Shown piece by piece: positions 38,173 through 46,938 of a stretch of DNA of 64,000 bases (position 1 is the stretch's first letter; each line of letters starts with the position of its first letter). The stretch is taken from NCBI RefSeq assembly GCF_015732155.1, contig NZ_WIQK01000001.1, positions 1,560,001-1,624,000 of the forward strand, read 5' to 3'. A model generated the notes under the pieces. That model did no database searches. It had not been told where the DNA came from and saw only the letters and a list, made by a program, of their open reading frames with translations. The translations under genes and the position numbers were made by a program. The stretch is from Pectinatus sottacetonis. GTDB taxonomy: Bacteria > Bacillota > Negativicutes > Selenomonadales > Selenomonadaceae.

Positions 38173-39489
38173 ATGTTGATATCAGATCTGTTAAGACAGC
38201 AGCCGAAAAAGAAAGTCTGCCTGATTTATAATAATAAAAAAATAACTTATGGGCAGTTAGAAGAAAAAAGTTCAGAAATGGCTTTTGCCGCAGAGTTTAT
38301 AAAAAAAGGAGAAATGGTATTTTTACAGGAAAAAAATCCGGTCAAATTGTTATTAGGTTTTTTTGCAGTGATCAAAGCTGGTGGAATATGTGTGCTGGCG
38401 AACAGTGAGATGCCAGAAAAAGTTTGTGATGAATTAATGAATAAATATCAAATTAAAGTGAAAGTAGCTTTTAGTGATTTTTGGGGAAACCATAAAAAAT
38501 CGCTGCCTAATATAATAGCTGATGATATTTTTCTCGGGGCAATGAGTTCAGGATCTACTACAGGAACTCCAAAGATTATTTTACGAGATCATCGCAGCTG
38601 GATGGAGGCATTTCCCTGGCAGAGTAAATTATTTCACATAAACAGTGAAAATAATGTATATTTAGTTGGAGATTTGTCCTATAGTGCTAATTTAAATGCC
38701 TGTATACACACATTTTTTGCCGGGGGATGTGTGATCATTGCCAAAAACAGATTACCGCAGACATGGCTGGCAGATATGGATAAATACAAGGTAAATGCTA
38801 TTTTTATGGTGCCGGCTCATTATAGTATGCTGTTGAAAATGGTAAAAAAAATTAATAAGAAAGTAACGTCATTGGTTACAGGCGGAGCAAAAATAAGTAT
38901 AGATGTCGTACAACAGCTAAAAAAATATTTTCCTATGGCAGCTATTGTAGAATATTATGGAGCCAGTGAATTGGGGCATGTAAGTTATGCTGGTTTAGAT
39001 GATTTATTAAAAAGACCGGAAAGTGTAGGGAAATTATTTCCCCAAGTAAAAGCAGAAGTTATAGATGGTGTTGTATGGGTAGAAAGTCCTTATATTATCC
39101 CCGCACAGAGACCAAGAGCAAGTGCGGGAGATCTGGGGAAAATTGATGATGAAGGATACCTTACGTTATTTGGTCGTAAAAATGGGACAATAAATGTTGG
39201 TGGAGTAAAAATACAGCCGGAACAGATGGAAAAAGTTCTTAAAAAATATCCATTTGTAGAAGAGGCAGCAGTTTTTTCTGTACATGATAAAATACGTGGT
39301 GAAAAGATCATAGCAGCCATAGTAAGTAAATCAGCTGCTGTTAAGGCAAAAGATATATTCCATTATTGTATGCAGAACATGGGTTATCGTCCGCATAATG
39401 TTGTTTTTTTGAATAAACTGCCGCTAAATAGCAGCGGTAAGGTAGACAAAATAAGCTTGAAAAAGCTGGCAGAAGAAAAGAATTTATGA
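38173..39489 (+). CDS. Acyl-CoA ligase / AMP-binding enzyme (YhfT-like)
   Basis: A 438-residue ANL-superfamily ligase, shorter than typical 500-residue members. The P-loop is GAMSSGSTTGTPKIILRDH near residue 118, with VEYYGASELGHVSYA, a GDLGKIDDEGYLTLFGRKN hinge and the C-terminal Lys motif NSSGKVDK. It activates a carboxylate as acyl-CoA through an adenylate. ATG at 38173 with AAGGG upstream; a TTG at 38167 is possible. It overlaps the next gene by 4 bp. Confidence 0.85.
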   Translation: MLISDLLRQQPKKKVCLIYNNKKITYGQLEEKSSEMAFAAEFIKKGEMVFLQEKNPVKLLLGFFAVIKAGGICVLANSEMPEKVCDELMNKYQIKVKVAFSDFWGNHKKSLPNIIADDIFLGAMSSGSTTGTPKIILRDHRSWMEAFPWQSKLFHINSENNVYLVGDLSYSANLNACIHTFFAGGCVIIAKNRLPQTWLADMDKYKVNAIFMVPAHYSMLLKMVKKINKKVTSLVTGGAKISIDVVQQLKKYFPMAAIVEYYGASELGHVSYAGLDDLLKRPESVGKLFPQVKAEVIDGVVWVESPYIIPAQRPRASAGDLGKIDDEGYLTLFGRKNGTINVGGVKIQPEQMEKVLKKYPFVEEAAVFSVHDKIRGEKIIAAIVSKSAAVKAKDIFHYCMQNMGYRPHNVVFLNKLPLNSSGKVDKISLKKLAEEKNL

Positions 39490-39905
39490 TGGAAATAGAA
39501 AAATTATTACCACAACGTCCCCCATTTTTATTTGTTGACAAAATAATAAAGGCTCAGCCAAATATGATTATTGGAGAAAAAAGTTATAATGGCGATAATA
39601 TATTTTATTCTACTATAGATGGAAAAAAAATTATTCCCAGTACAATATTAGTTGAATCACTTATGCAGTGCGGCGGTGCTGGTGTAAAAATGCTGGATTT
39701 GGTAGATGGCAATATCATGGCAGTAATTTCCATAGATAAGGTCATTGTAAAAAGGATGGTAGCAATTCCTAATACAGTTATTATGCAGGTGGAAAATCTT
39801 CGGGTACATAGAAAAATGCTTCACCAAAAAGGCCATGTAAGTCTCCTTGGTGAAGCTGTTTTGAGTGCAGAATGGTGCTGCATGGCGGGAAAAAATAATA
39901 TATAA
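39486..39905 (+). CDS. FabZ-like hotdog protein lacking the catalytic His
   Basis: A 139-residue hotdog-fold protein resembling 3-hydroxyacyl-ACP dehydratase FabZ (LLPQRPPFLFVDKII, PSTILVESLMQCGG). The conserved Glu is kept (Glu57), but the GHFPG segment with the catalytic His reads FYSTIDGKKIIPS, so the dehydratase His is missing. It may be a thioesterase-like or binding protein. It is the last gene of the bioY operon and is convergent with cbiT. Confidence 0.72.
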   Translation: MMEIEKLLPQRPPFLFVDKIIKAQPNMIIGEKSYNGDNIFYSTIDGKKIIPSTILVESLMQCGGAGVKMLDLVDGNIMAVISIDKVIVKRMVAIPNTVIMQVENLRVHRKMLHQKGHVSLLGEAVLSAEWCCMAGKNNI

Positions 39906-40011
39906 AGTTATTAAAGATGAAAATATTACCTTATTGTTAGATTTGCCATTAAGGAAGATTGTTTTTGAGTTAAAGCCATCTGTACAGGCACAAATTATTT
40001 TTGAAAAACAT

Positions 40012-40593
40012 TTATTTTACACAGCAGGTAATTATATAGACAGGGTTAAGCCCGATCATCATATCATATGGGCCGGCTTTTTTTAGCCGACTGGTTTGTA
40101 TTAGTACGGCATCGTAACTATACATATCATTTTGCTTCATATAGTCCAATATAATATTGACGTTTTGCAGTGTTATAGCATTAGCGACAATTGTACCTCC
40201 GACATTTATATGGGCACTGACAACATCAAGTATCTCGGGAAGATTACCACCGCTGCCGCCAATGAAAACCACATCATAATTATCAATGTCATTTAATGCG
40301 TCAGGTGCTGTTCCTTCAATAATGGAGATTCTGTCGGTCACAGCAAATTTAGCAGCATTTTGCTTTATGAGTCCGATGGCAGCAGGATTTTTTTCTACTG
40401 CATATATATGTCCTTTTTCAGTCATGAGCGCGGCTTCAACCGATAGCGATCCCGTACCAGCACCTATATCTAAAACGGTATTTTCTGGTTTTATACGGGC
40501 CTTACATAAAGTAATAGTACGAACCTCTTCCTTAGTCATAGGGACGTTGCCACGGATAAATAGATCATCTTTTATACCTGGTATATGTATCAT
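40012..40593 (-). CDS. cbiT: Cobalt-precorrin-6B (C15)-methyltransferase, CbiT
   Basis: A 193-residue SAM-dependent methyltransferase of the anaerobic cobalamin pathway that methylates C15 and decarboxylates. IPGIKDDLFIRGNVPMTKEEVR at the start is characteristic, followed by the SAM loop VLDIGAGTGSLSVEAA and VFIGGSGGNLPEIL. I start at the ATG at 40593, which overlaps the cbiE stop codon (TAATG), over an upstream ATG at 40617. Last gene of cbiD-cbiE-cbiT. Confidence 0.9.
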   Translation of the reverse strand: MIHIPGIKDDLFIRGNVPMTKEEVRTITLCKARIKPENTVLDIGAGTGSLSVEAALMTEKGHIYAVEKNPAAIGLIKQNAAKFAVTDRISIIEGTAPDALNDIDNYDVVFIGGSGGNLPEILDVVSAHINVGGTIVANAITLQNVNIILDYMKQNDMYSYDAVLIQTSRLKKAGPYDMMIGLNPVYIITCCVK

Positions 40594-41219
40594 TATCCTA
40601 ACACCACCATTATACAATGACGTACAGCAGGTTCAGCTGTTGCTCTTATGAGCGTGGTATTAATTATTTTTTCATCGGGATAAGAAAGCCGTGAACATAT
40701 ATATATATTGGTGTTTTGCGGCCAGCCGGCGTCAAGTAGTAACATTGCTACTCGCTGTGAGTTATGTTCTGCATCTGTAAGCATCCCGATAATACGATCT
40801 TTTTCATATGCCAGAGAAGCATAATCAGGAAGTCTGCCGTGCAGACTCATTAAGTCCGCATTCTGCCATGGGAAGCTAATGCGGGAAAATGCCAATTGCA
40901 TGGAGCTTATTCCCGGGATAACATCCAGGCATGAAGGCTCGAATTCAGTTCGTAATGCCGCTAACAACGAGTAATAGCCGGGATCACCCGATACCATGAC
41001 GACAACATTTTCGTTAGATAATTCCTGCCGAATAAAAGCCATAGCTGCCTGAATATCAGCGGTAATAGGGGCCGTTTTTTGTTTTTCAGAAGCATAGTCA
41101 GCTAACGCACGGCTGCTACCAACTAATATGTGTGCTTCGTTAATTTTTTTGAGGGCAATAGGCAAAATATAATCTTTACTACCAGGGCCTATGCCAACTA
41201 CTGTTATTTTGTGTTCCAA
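40593..41219 (-). CDS. cbiE: Cobalt-precorrin-7 (C5)-methyltransferase, CbiE
   Basis: A 208-residue tetrapyrrole methylase. The N-terminal ITVVGIGPGSKDYILPIA, VVMVSGDPGYYSLLAAL and GISSMQLAFSRISFPWQ blocks are typical of CbiE. It methylates C5 of the corrin ring. It overlaps cbiD by 16 bp, consistent with translational coupling. In many genomes CbiE and CbiT are fused as CobL; here they are separate. Confidence 0.9.
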   Translation of the reverse strand: MEHKITVVGIGPGSKDYILPIALKKINEAHILVGSSRALADYASEKQKTAPITADIQAAMAFIRQELSNENVVVMVSGDPGYYSLLAALRTEFEPSCLDVIPGISSMQLAFSRISFPWQNADLMSLHGRLPDYASLAYEKDRIIGMLTDAEHNSQRVAMLLLDAGWPQNTNIYICSRLSYPDEKIINTTLIRATAEPAVRHCIMVVLG

Positions 41220-42307
41220 TGTAATTCCCTGCCTATCTTTTTAGCGTTTTCATCCATCCCTAATATGGTTCCTTTTAATGTTACCATAATTGTACCTACT
41301 GTCAAATCATTATATACATGCTGCATAGAACGAAAGCTGGCCCTCTGACATAATAATGGATAAAGCTTATCATCTAATTTATAGTCAGAGATTATAGGCA
41401 TAACTGCTTCAGTGGTTACGCAGGAAAAGATTTTTTTTATGCCGGACTGATCCATGCCTAAAAGAGCGGAATAAGCAGCAAGTGTTTCCAGTCTGGCATC
41501 AGAAATTTTGCTGTGTGTGTGAAAATTACCGGCAGCTACTTTTACCAGTTTACCAAGATGACCAACCAATAAAACACTTTTCAGTTTTTTTTGGGCGGCG
41601 TAATCAAGCATATGACCAATAAAATTACTGGTCTGGATTATTGCCTGTTTGGGAAGACCCAGCTTTATGGCAATATTTTCACCAATTTTCCCTGGGACAA
41701 AGACTTGGTTGAAAAGGCCGGCGGCATATGCCACATCTATTTGTGGCGTAAGCGAATTTTTAAACCCTTCTTCTGACATAGGACGAACTATACCACTTGT
41801 GCCTATTACGGAAATACCGCCTTTTATTCCCAATACAGGATTTAAGGTGCGTTTAGCTAGTTCAACACCAGCAGGAATAGATATGGTTATGTCACAGCCC
41901 TGATTTTCCGGCAAAAATTCACGGATTACATTCGTTATCATTTTGCGCGGACCGAGATTTATTGCCGGTTCACCAACAGGGATAGACATTCCTTCCCGGG
42001 TAATTGTTCCAATGCCCTTGCCACCAAAAAAGGAAATATTTCCGGTATCATTTAAATGTAATTCTGTGAAAATAGAAACGCCGTTAGTTATGTCGGGGTC
42101 ATCACCGGCGTCTTTTATTACCTCGGCACATGCTCCGCCGGCTAAGGGAGTCAGTCTCTTTATCGGGATAGATAGCTTTTCGCCGCTTAAAGCATTAAGT
42201 GATACGCTGTTGCTGATAATGTTTTTTTGTAAATATAAAAGAACTGCCTTGGTGCCGGCTGCAGCACAGGAACCTGTAGTATAACCACTTCGCATATTTT
42301 TTGTCAT
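41204..42307 (-). CDS. cbiD: Cobalt-precorrin-5B (C1)-methyltransferase, CbiD
   Basis: A 367-residue CbiD. MRSGYTTGSCAAAGTKAVLLYL at the N-terminus and IGTITREGMSIPVGEPAINLGPRKMI are family signatures; GHLGKLVKVAAGNFHTHSKISDARLE is the conserved C-terminal block. It methylates C1 in the anaerobic B12 route. No cobalamin riboswitch is recognisable in the 135 bp upstream. First gene of cbiDET. Confidence 0.93.
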   Translation of the reverse strand: MTKNMRSGYTTGSCAAAGTKAVLLYLQKNIISNSVSLNALSGEKLSIPIKRLTPLAGGACAEVIKDAGDDPDITNGVSIFTELHLNDTGNISFFGGKGIGTITREGMSIPVGEPAINLGPRKMITNVIREFLPENQGCDITISIPAGVELAKRTLNPVLGIKGGISVIGTSGIVRPMSEEGFKNSLTPQIDVAYAAGLFNQVFVPGKIGENIAIKLGLPKQAIIQTSNFIGHMLDYAAQKKLKSVLLVGHLGKLVKVAAGNFHTHSKISDARLETLAAYSALLGMDQSGIKKIFSCVTTEAVMPIISDYKLDDKLYPLLCQRASFRSMQHVYNDLTVGTIMVTLKGTILGMDENAKKIGRELHWNTK

Positions 42308-42441
42308 AGTAAGTCCTATCTTTATAAAAATAAATTATTCTGTCAAATAAATTATAAAACATAGTTTTAAAGGGTGCAATATAATTAAAATAGTCTGCCA
42401 GAGATTGAGTAAATAACCTGTTATGAAAAAAGCCCCTGCTG

Positions 42442-42834
42442 TTATTTGTCTAAATTATGTTTTTTTTTAGGATTCTTTGTCTTTTTGTTTTTATCATCGT
42501 TGTAACAATACAAAAGTTCAATTAATTTTGACAGACGTTCTTTGTCTTTATCTGAAACTATTTTTCCATATAAAGTATAATTTTCTTCTTTTATAAAACT
42601 TAATAATTCTTTAGGTTTTGTTTCTGGGGAAGAATATTTTTTGTCAAAACCACTTAAATATTCAGGTGTTGTATTTAGAATACGACATATTTTTTCCAGT
42701 ATTTCATAAGCCGGTCGGACATTTTTAAGTTCGTATTTACCAATAGTTGTTCTGTTAACACCTACTAAATCAGCCAGTTCTTTTTGGCTTATGTTTTTCT
42801 TTATTCTAAGATTGCGTAATCTTTTACCGAGCAT
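42442..42834 (-). CDS. XRE-family transcriptional regulator
   Basis: A ~130-residue regulator with an N-terminal helix-turn-helix (KRLRNLRIKKNISQKELADLVGVNRTTIGKYELKNVRPAYEILEKICRIL). A C-terminal tail of about 70 residues ends in a Lys-rich stretch and may mediate oligomerisation. ATG at 42834 with AGAGGTGA. The promoter on the minus strand is near-consensus: TCGACA, 17 bp, TATAAT at about 42880-42854. Divergent from a second XRE gene. Confidence 0.87.
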   Translation of the reverse strand: MLGKRLRNLRIKKNISQKELADLVGVNRTTIGKYELKNVRPAYEILEKICRILNTTPEYLSGFDKKYSSPETKPKELLSFIKEENYTLYGKIVSDKDKERLSKLIELLYCYNDDKNKKTKNPKKKHNLDK

Positions 42835-42904
42835 ATAATTCACCTCTATATTAAATTATAAGAGCAAAAATTTCTCTTGTCGATGGGAAAAATTCTCTAA
42901 GGCA

Positions 42905-42955
42905 TTGACAAAGAGAATATATTCTATATAATTATACTTATGAGAATATATTCTC
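42905..42955 (+). promoter_or_regulatory. Promoter and paired palindromic operators between the XRE genes
   Basis: TTGACA (42905-42910), 16-bp spacer, TATAAT (42927-42932) drives the rightward gene. Operator 1, GAGAATATATTCT (42913-42925), fills the spacer, and operator 2, the perfect palindrome GAGAATATATTCTC (42942-42955), lies downstream of the -10. Half-site-like AGAGAA/TTCTCT words also occur at 42862-42900 towards the leftward promoter. Confidence 0.75.
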
Positions 42956-42978
42956 TAAAAAGTAAGGAGTGAAAAACA

Positions 42979-43197
42979 ATGAATGTTATTGAACAAAAAA
43001 GAATAAGATTGGGACTTACGCAAAAACAATTGGCTAATATGATAGGTGTAGATAGAACTACTGTCGGCAAATGGGAACTTGGTATTTCAATTCCACGAGT
43101 TAATAAGCTGCTAATTTTGGCTAAAATTTTAAACTGCTCAATCGAAGATATTTATTCCTGTAAGAGGAAAAAGACTATGAATTCCCCACAACAATAA
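42979..43197 (+). CDS. Small XRE-family regulator
   Basis: A 72-residue Cro-like protein consisting almost entirely of one helix-turn-helix domain (EQKRIRLGLTQKQLANMIGVDRTTVGKWELGISIPRVNKLLILAKILNCSIEDIYS). RBS AAGGAG precedes the ATG. With the longer divergent regulator and shared operators it resembles a CI/Cro-type switch, but no phage genes lie nearby. Confidence 0.87.
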   Translation: MNVIEQKRIRLGLTQKQLANMIGVDRTTVGKWELGISIPRVNKLLILAKILNCSIEDIYSCKRKKTMNSPQQ

Positions 43198-43700
43198 AAG
43201 AGAATCCATAAATATTTATATATGGTTTTTTTGCTGAACAAGTTAATTTTTAATACGCAATCATTAAACAATAATATTTTTTGAATATAATTTACTCTGA
43301 AACTCAATATACAATATCTAATAAAAATGAAAATTCGCAGAAATATTGAAAAATTATAAATAAATATGGGAGATATTTTTGCTTTGGACATGTTCAAGGT
43401 TCCATGCTTTTAGTCATGGATAGTTTATAATATATAGCTATAATGATAAATATTAGTATAGTTTGTATGTGTTATCAATACTCAGAAAAGGGTTTTGTGT
43501 TATAAAAATGTAAAAAAATTGATAAATATAAAAGCCATTAATTAGTATATACAAATTAATGGCTTTTTGTAGTATTAAATTATATAAAATAGGCAGAATA
43601 AAAAATATATAAATAATACTTTATTTAATATCATTATTAGTATATACTATATACATGAAAAAAATATAAAGTATATATTTTATTATGGAGGGATAATATT
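43198..43700 (+). other. Intergenic region upstream of ppsA
   Basis: A 500-bp gap. A terminator (AAAGCCATTAATT...AATTAATGGCTTTTT) lies at 43531-43568. Near ppsA the word AGTATATA recurs: AGTATATACTATATAC at 43639-43654 and AAGTATATATTTT at 43669-43681. These are candidate operators for the CcpN-like regulator encoded downstream, but this is not verified. No coding sequence seen. Confidence 0.4.
43531..43568 (+). terminator. Terminator hairpin upstream of ppsA
   Basis: AAAGCCATTAATT pairs with AATTAATGGCTTT over a 9-nt loop, followed by a T tract; it lies ~330 bp after the small XRE gene. Confidence 0.65.
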
Positions 43701-46082
43701 ATGCAGAAGGAGAAAGCTTTATTACTTTGGTTTGAAACAATTGAACGGAACGATGTACCTGTTGTGGGGGGAAAATCAGCATCACTGGGAGAATTAACTT
43801 CCAAAACTAATGTTCCAGTTCCTTATGGTTTTGCAACTACAGCATATGCATATCGGTATTTTATTGAAAAAAGCGGATTAAATGAAAAAATAACAGCGTT
43901 ACTGGCGCAGATTGATGATGTAGAGAATGGTATAGTATTACGCAAAATAAGCGCTGCAATTCGTGATACGATAATGAAAGCTGATATGCCAGCTGATTTA
44001 GCAGCTGCTATTCGTGATGCATATAAAAAACTCGGAGAAAAAGCGCAGACGGAAGCTCCTTTTGTTGCTGTCCGCTCCAGTGCAACTGCTGAAGATCTAC
44101 CGGATGCTAGTTTTGCGGGACAGCAGGAAACTTATTTAAACATAAAGGGTGCTGACGAAGTAATCGCTAAAGTAAAAGAATGTTTTGCGTCTACATATAC
44201 TGATCGTGCTGTCTATTATCGGGCCAAACAGGGATTTGATCATATAGATGTTGCTCTGAGCGCCGTTATCCAGATGATGGTATTTTCCAAGGCTGCTGGA
44301 GTTATGTTTACTGTTAATGTTGCAACGGGTGATGATACTCATGTGATGATTGAGGGAGCATGGGGTTTGGGAGAATATATTGTTCAGGGTATTGTTACAC
44401 CGGATAGTTATTTAATTGATAAAAAAACACTGAAAATAGATAAACAAATAATTAATGAAAAAAGAATTAAGTATGTAAGAATGCCAGGGGGCGGTTGTGA
44501 GGAAAAAGCTGTTCCGGAAGCGTTAGTAAATAAATCTGTTTTAACGCCGGAACAACTGCGTCAGCTGGCCGGTTATGCCCTAAAGATAGAAAAACATTAT
44601 GGTTGTTATATGGATATTGAATGGGGCATAGATGAACGTACTGATAAATTGTGGATATTACAGGCGCGTCCTGAAACGGTGTGGTCACGCCGTAATAAAG
44701 AAAAATTAACTGATGCAAGTATAAAAGGAAAAGAAACTAATATGGATAAATGCGAAGTTGTAGTAAAAGGAATGCCAGCAAGTCCTGGTATGGTTTCAGG
44801 GATTGCTAGGGTTATAAATTCTCCTGATATGATAGACCAGTTCAAAGCTGGTGAAATTTTGATTACAGAAATGACGGCACCTGATTGGGTACCGGTTATG
44901 AAAAAGGCTAAAGGAATTGTCACTGATGCCGGTGGAATGACCTGCCATGCTTCAATTGTAAGCCGTGAACTGGGAATTCCCTGCATAGTTGGAACAAAAA
45001 GCTGTGGAAAAGCAGGCACAACAATTATAAAAAATGGTACTGTCATCACTTTGGATGCTTCGCATGGAATTGTTTATGCAGGAAATATGCTAAGAGATAA
45101 TTCAAAAAATGATAAAAGAAGTAATTATAATCCAGTGACAGAGATATTCCCTGTGACTGGGACTAAAATTTATATGAATCTTGGCGATCCAGAATTAGCC
45201 GAAAAATATAGTAAATTACCTTGTGATGGAATAGGTCTTATGCGTGAGGAATTTATCTGGACAACTTATATTCACGAACATCCTTTATATATGATTGCCA
45301 ATAAAAGAGCCGAAGAAGTTGTTCAAAAATTGTCAGAGGGCATAGGCAAAGTTTGTCAGGCTGTTTCCCCTCGGCCGGTAACTTTGCGCTTTAGTGATTT
45401 TAAGTCTAGTGAATATAGGGACTTAAAAGGCGGGGAAGCTTATGAACCACATGAACCAAGCGCATTATTAGGCTGGCGGGGAGCTTCCCGTTATTATGAC
45501 CCTAAATATATTGAAGCCTTTAAGTTAGAAATTAGGGCAGTTAAAAAGGTAAGAGAAGAATATGGTTTGAAAAATCTTAATGTAATGATTCCTTTTTGCC
45601 GTTCTGTTGCTGAAATAAAAAAAGTCACGGCAATAATGAATCAGGAAGGATTATACAGGGGGCCTGATTTTAAAGTATGGCTCATGGCAGAAATTCCGGC
45701 TAATATTATTCTTGCTGATGAATTCAATGAATTTGTTGATGGGTATTCTATTGGTTCAAATGATTTGACAATGCTTATTTTGGGGTGTGACCGCGACAAT
45801 GATACAGTAGCGCATATTTTCGATGAAAGAAATACAGCAGTGAAAAGGGCTATAAAACATTTGATTAAGACCGCACACAAAGATGGCAAAACTGTTTCCA
45901 TCTGTGGGCAGGCGCCGAGTGTATATACGGATTTTGCTGAATTTTTGGTACGGTGTGGCATAGATTCGATTTCAGTTAATCCTGATATGGTTGGGTTTAC
46001 CAAAAAAAATGTGGCTCAAATTGAGCAACGGCTGATACTAGATTCCTTAAGGAATTTGTCTAAAACAGAAAATAATAAATAA
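43701..46082 (+). CDS. ppsA: Phosphoenolpyruvate synthase
   Basis: A 793-residue pyruvate, water dikinase making PEP from pyruvate and ATP in gluconeogenesis. The ATP-grasp N-terminal domain starts VGGKSASLGELTSKTNVPVP. VAVRSSATAEDLPDASFAGQQETYLN follows, then the phosphohistidine in GGMTCHASIVSRELGIPCIVGT near residue 420, and the C-terminal PEP/pyruvate barrel with IGSNDLTMLILGCDRDN and the acid/base Cys in VSICGQAPS. RBS GGAGG. Two regulators follow, one resembling CcpN and one PpsR, a coherent gluconeogenesis unit. Confidence 0.95.
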   Translation: MQKEKALLLWFETIERNDVPVVGGKSASLGELTSKTNVPVPYGFATTAYAYRYFIEKSGLNEKITALLAQIDDVENGIVLRKISAAIRDTIMKADMPADLAAAIRDAYKKLGEKAQTEAPFVAVRSSATAEDLPDASFAGQQETYLNIKGADEVIAKVKECFASTYTDRAVYYRAKQGFDHIDVALSAVIQMMVFSKAAGVMFTVNVATGDDTHVMIEGAWGLGEYIVQGIVTPDSYLIDKKTLKIDKQIINEKRIKYVRMPGGGCEEKAVPEALVNKSVLTPEQLRQLAGYALKIEKHYGCYMDIEWGIDERTDKLWILQARPETVWSRRNKEKLTDASIKGKETNMDKCEVVVKGMPASPGMVSGIARVINSPDMIDQFKAGEILITEMTAPDWVPVMKKAKGIVTDAGGMTCHASIVSRELGIPCIVGTKSCGKAGTTIIKNGTVITLDASHGIVYAGNMLRDNSKNDKRSNYNPVTEIFPVTGTKIYMNLGDPELAEKYSKLPCDGIGLMREEFIWTTYIHEHPLYMIANKRAEEVVQKLSEGIGKVCQAVSPRPVTLRFSDFKSSEYRDLKGGEAYEPHEPSALLGWRGASRYYDPKYIEAFKLEIRAVKKVREEYGLKNLNVMIPFCRSVAEIKKVTAIMNQEGLYRGPDFKVWLMAEIPANIILADEFNEFVDGYSIGSNDLTMLILGCDRDNDTVAHIFDERNTAVKRAIKHLIKTAHKDGKTVSICGQAPSVYTDFAEFLVRCGIDSISVNPDMVGFTKKNVAQIEQRLILDSLRNLSKTENNK

Positions 46083-46115
46083 GTGGTATAAGTGAAAAAA
46101 TAAAAGTTTAATGTT

Positions 46116-46213
46116 AAAGGGACTGTTATACGCGGAATCTTTGAATAAAAATACAAATATAAGCAGAAGATTGTATTTTATTTCAATCATACAGTGCGTA
46201 TGGCAGTCCCTTT
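46116..46213. repeat. Dispersed hairpin repeat, copy C
   Basis: Ends AAAGGGACTGTTATACGC and GCGTATGGCAGTCCCTTT are inverted repeats (16 of 18; the other two can form G-U pairs in RNA). The internal ~60 bp are A/T-rich. It lies between ppsA and the CcpN-like gene and could act as a terminator. Confidence 0.6.
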
Positions 46214-46284
46214 GCAGTCGAATATTAAGAGCAAATATGTTATTATAAGAATAAATCAAAATTAATTTTAAGGGGGGAGCAGGT

Positions 46285-46938
46285 ATTTCACTAACAAAAA
46301 GGCAACGGGCCATTGTAGAGATAGCTAAAAATGAGGAACCTGTTACGGGAGAAAAATTAGCAGAAAAAATGCATGTCACACGTGCAGCTTTACGGGCTGA
46401 TTTAGCGGTTTTGGTAATGAGCGGATTGCTCGATTCTCGTCCTAAGGTTGGCTATTTTTATACAGGGAAAAGTCTATTGTCATTTTTTACAGATGAGTTA
46501 AATTCTGTTTTAGTAAAAGATATTCAGTCGGTACCAGTAGTCCTGGCAAAGACAGCAAATGCATATGATGCCGTGGTAACAATGTTTTTAGAAGATGTTG
46601 GCAGTGTTTTTATAGTTGAAGAGAAAAAAAGCACTCTGGCGGGAGTAGTCTCACGTAAGGATTTGTTGAAAGCATCACTGGGACCAGGTGATAATTTAGC
46701 TAAAATACCCGTACAGATGGTAATGACGCCGCTGACTAAGCTTATTGTTACAGAACCTAATGAATCTGTTGTCACAGCAGCGCAAAAAATTATAGCAAAT
46801 GAAATAGATGCTTTACCAGTAGTCAAGATTTTGTCGATAAAGGACAGAATTTATGAAATCGTGGGACGTTTAACTAAAACTAATTTGACCCGATTGATAG
46901 TAGATCTGGCCGAAGGCAGGGGGAGGAGTTCATCATAG
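46285..46938 (+). CDS. ccpN: CcpN-like HTH/CBS-domain regulator, apparent AUU start
   Basis: A ~217-residue repressor with an N-terminal winged helix (LTKRQRAIVEIAKNEEPVTGEKLAEKMHVTRAALRADLAVLVMSG) and a tandem CBS pair (VPVVLAKTANAYDAVVTM..., VQMVMTPLTKLIVTEPNESVVTAA...). It matches CcpN, which represses gluconeogenic genes in Bacillus. The family N-terminus is encoded from 46285, but there is no ATG, GTG or TTG in frame upstream of the ATG at 46369. The codon at 46285 is ATT, 5-6 nt after GGGGGGAG. Starting at 46369 would cut the helix-turn-helix, so I take AUU as the start. Confidence 0.82.
   Translation: MSLTKRQRAIVEIAKNEEPVTGEKLAEKMHVTRAALRADLAVLVMSGLLDSRPKVGYFYTGKSLLSFFTDELNSVLVKDIQSVPVVLAKTANAYDAVVTMFLEDVGSVFIVEEKKSTLAGVVSRKDLLKASLGPGDNLAKIPVQMVMTPLTKLIVTEPNESVVTAAQKIIANEIDALPVVKILSIKDRIYEIVGRLTKTNLTRLIVDLAEGRGRSSS

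Noticed and set aside
42308-42441. Possible cobalamin riboswitch before cbiD
   Set aside because: None of the conserved blocks present; the interval is too short and A/T-rich.
43639-43681. AGTATATA repeats as CcpN operators of ppsA
   Set aside because: Suggestive by position only; A/T-rich context makes such words common, so not called as a feature.
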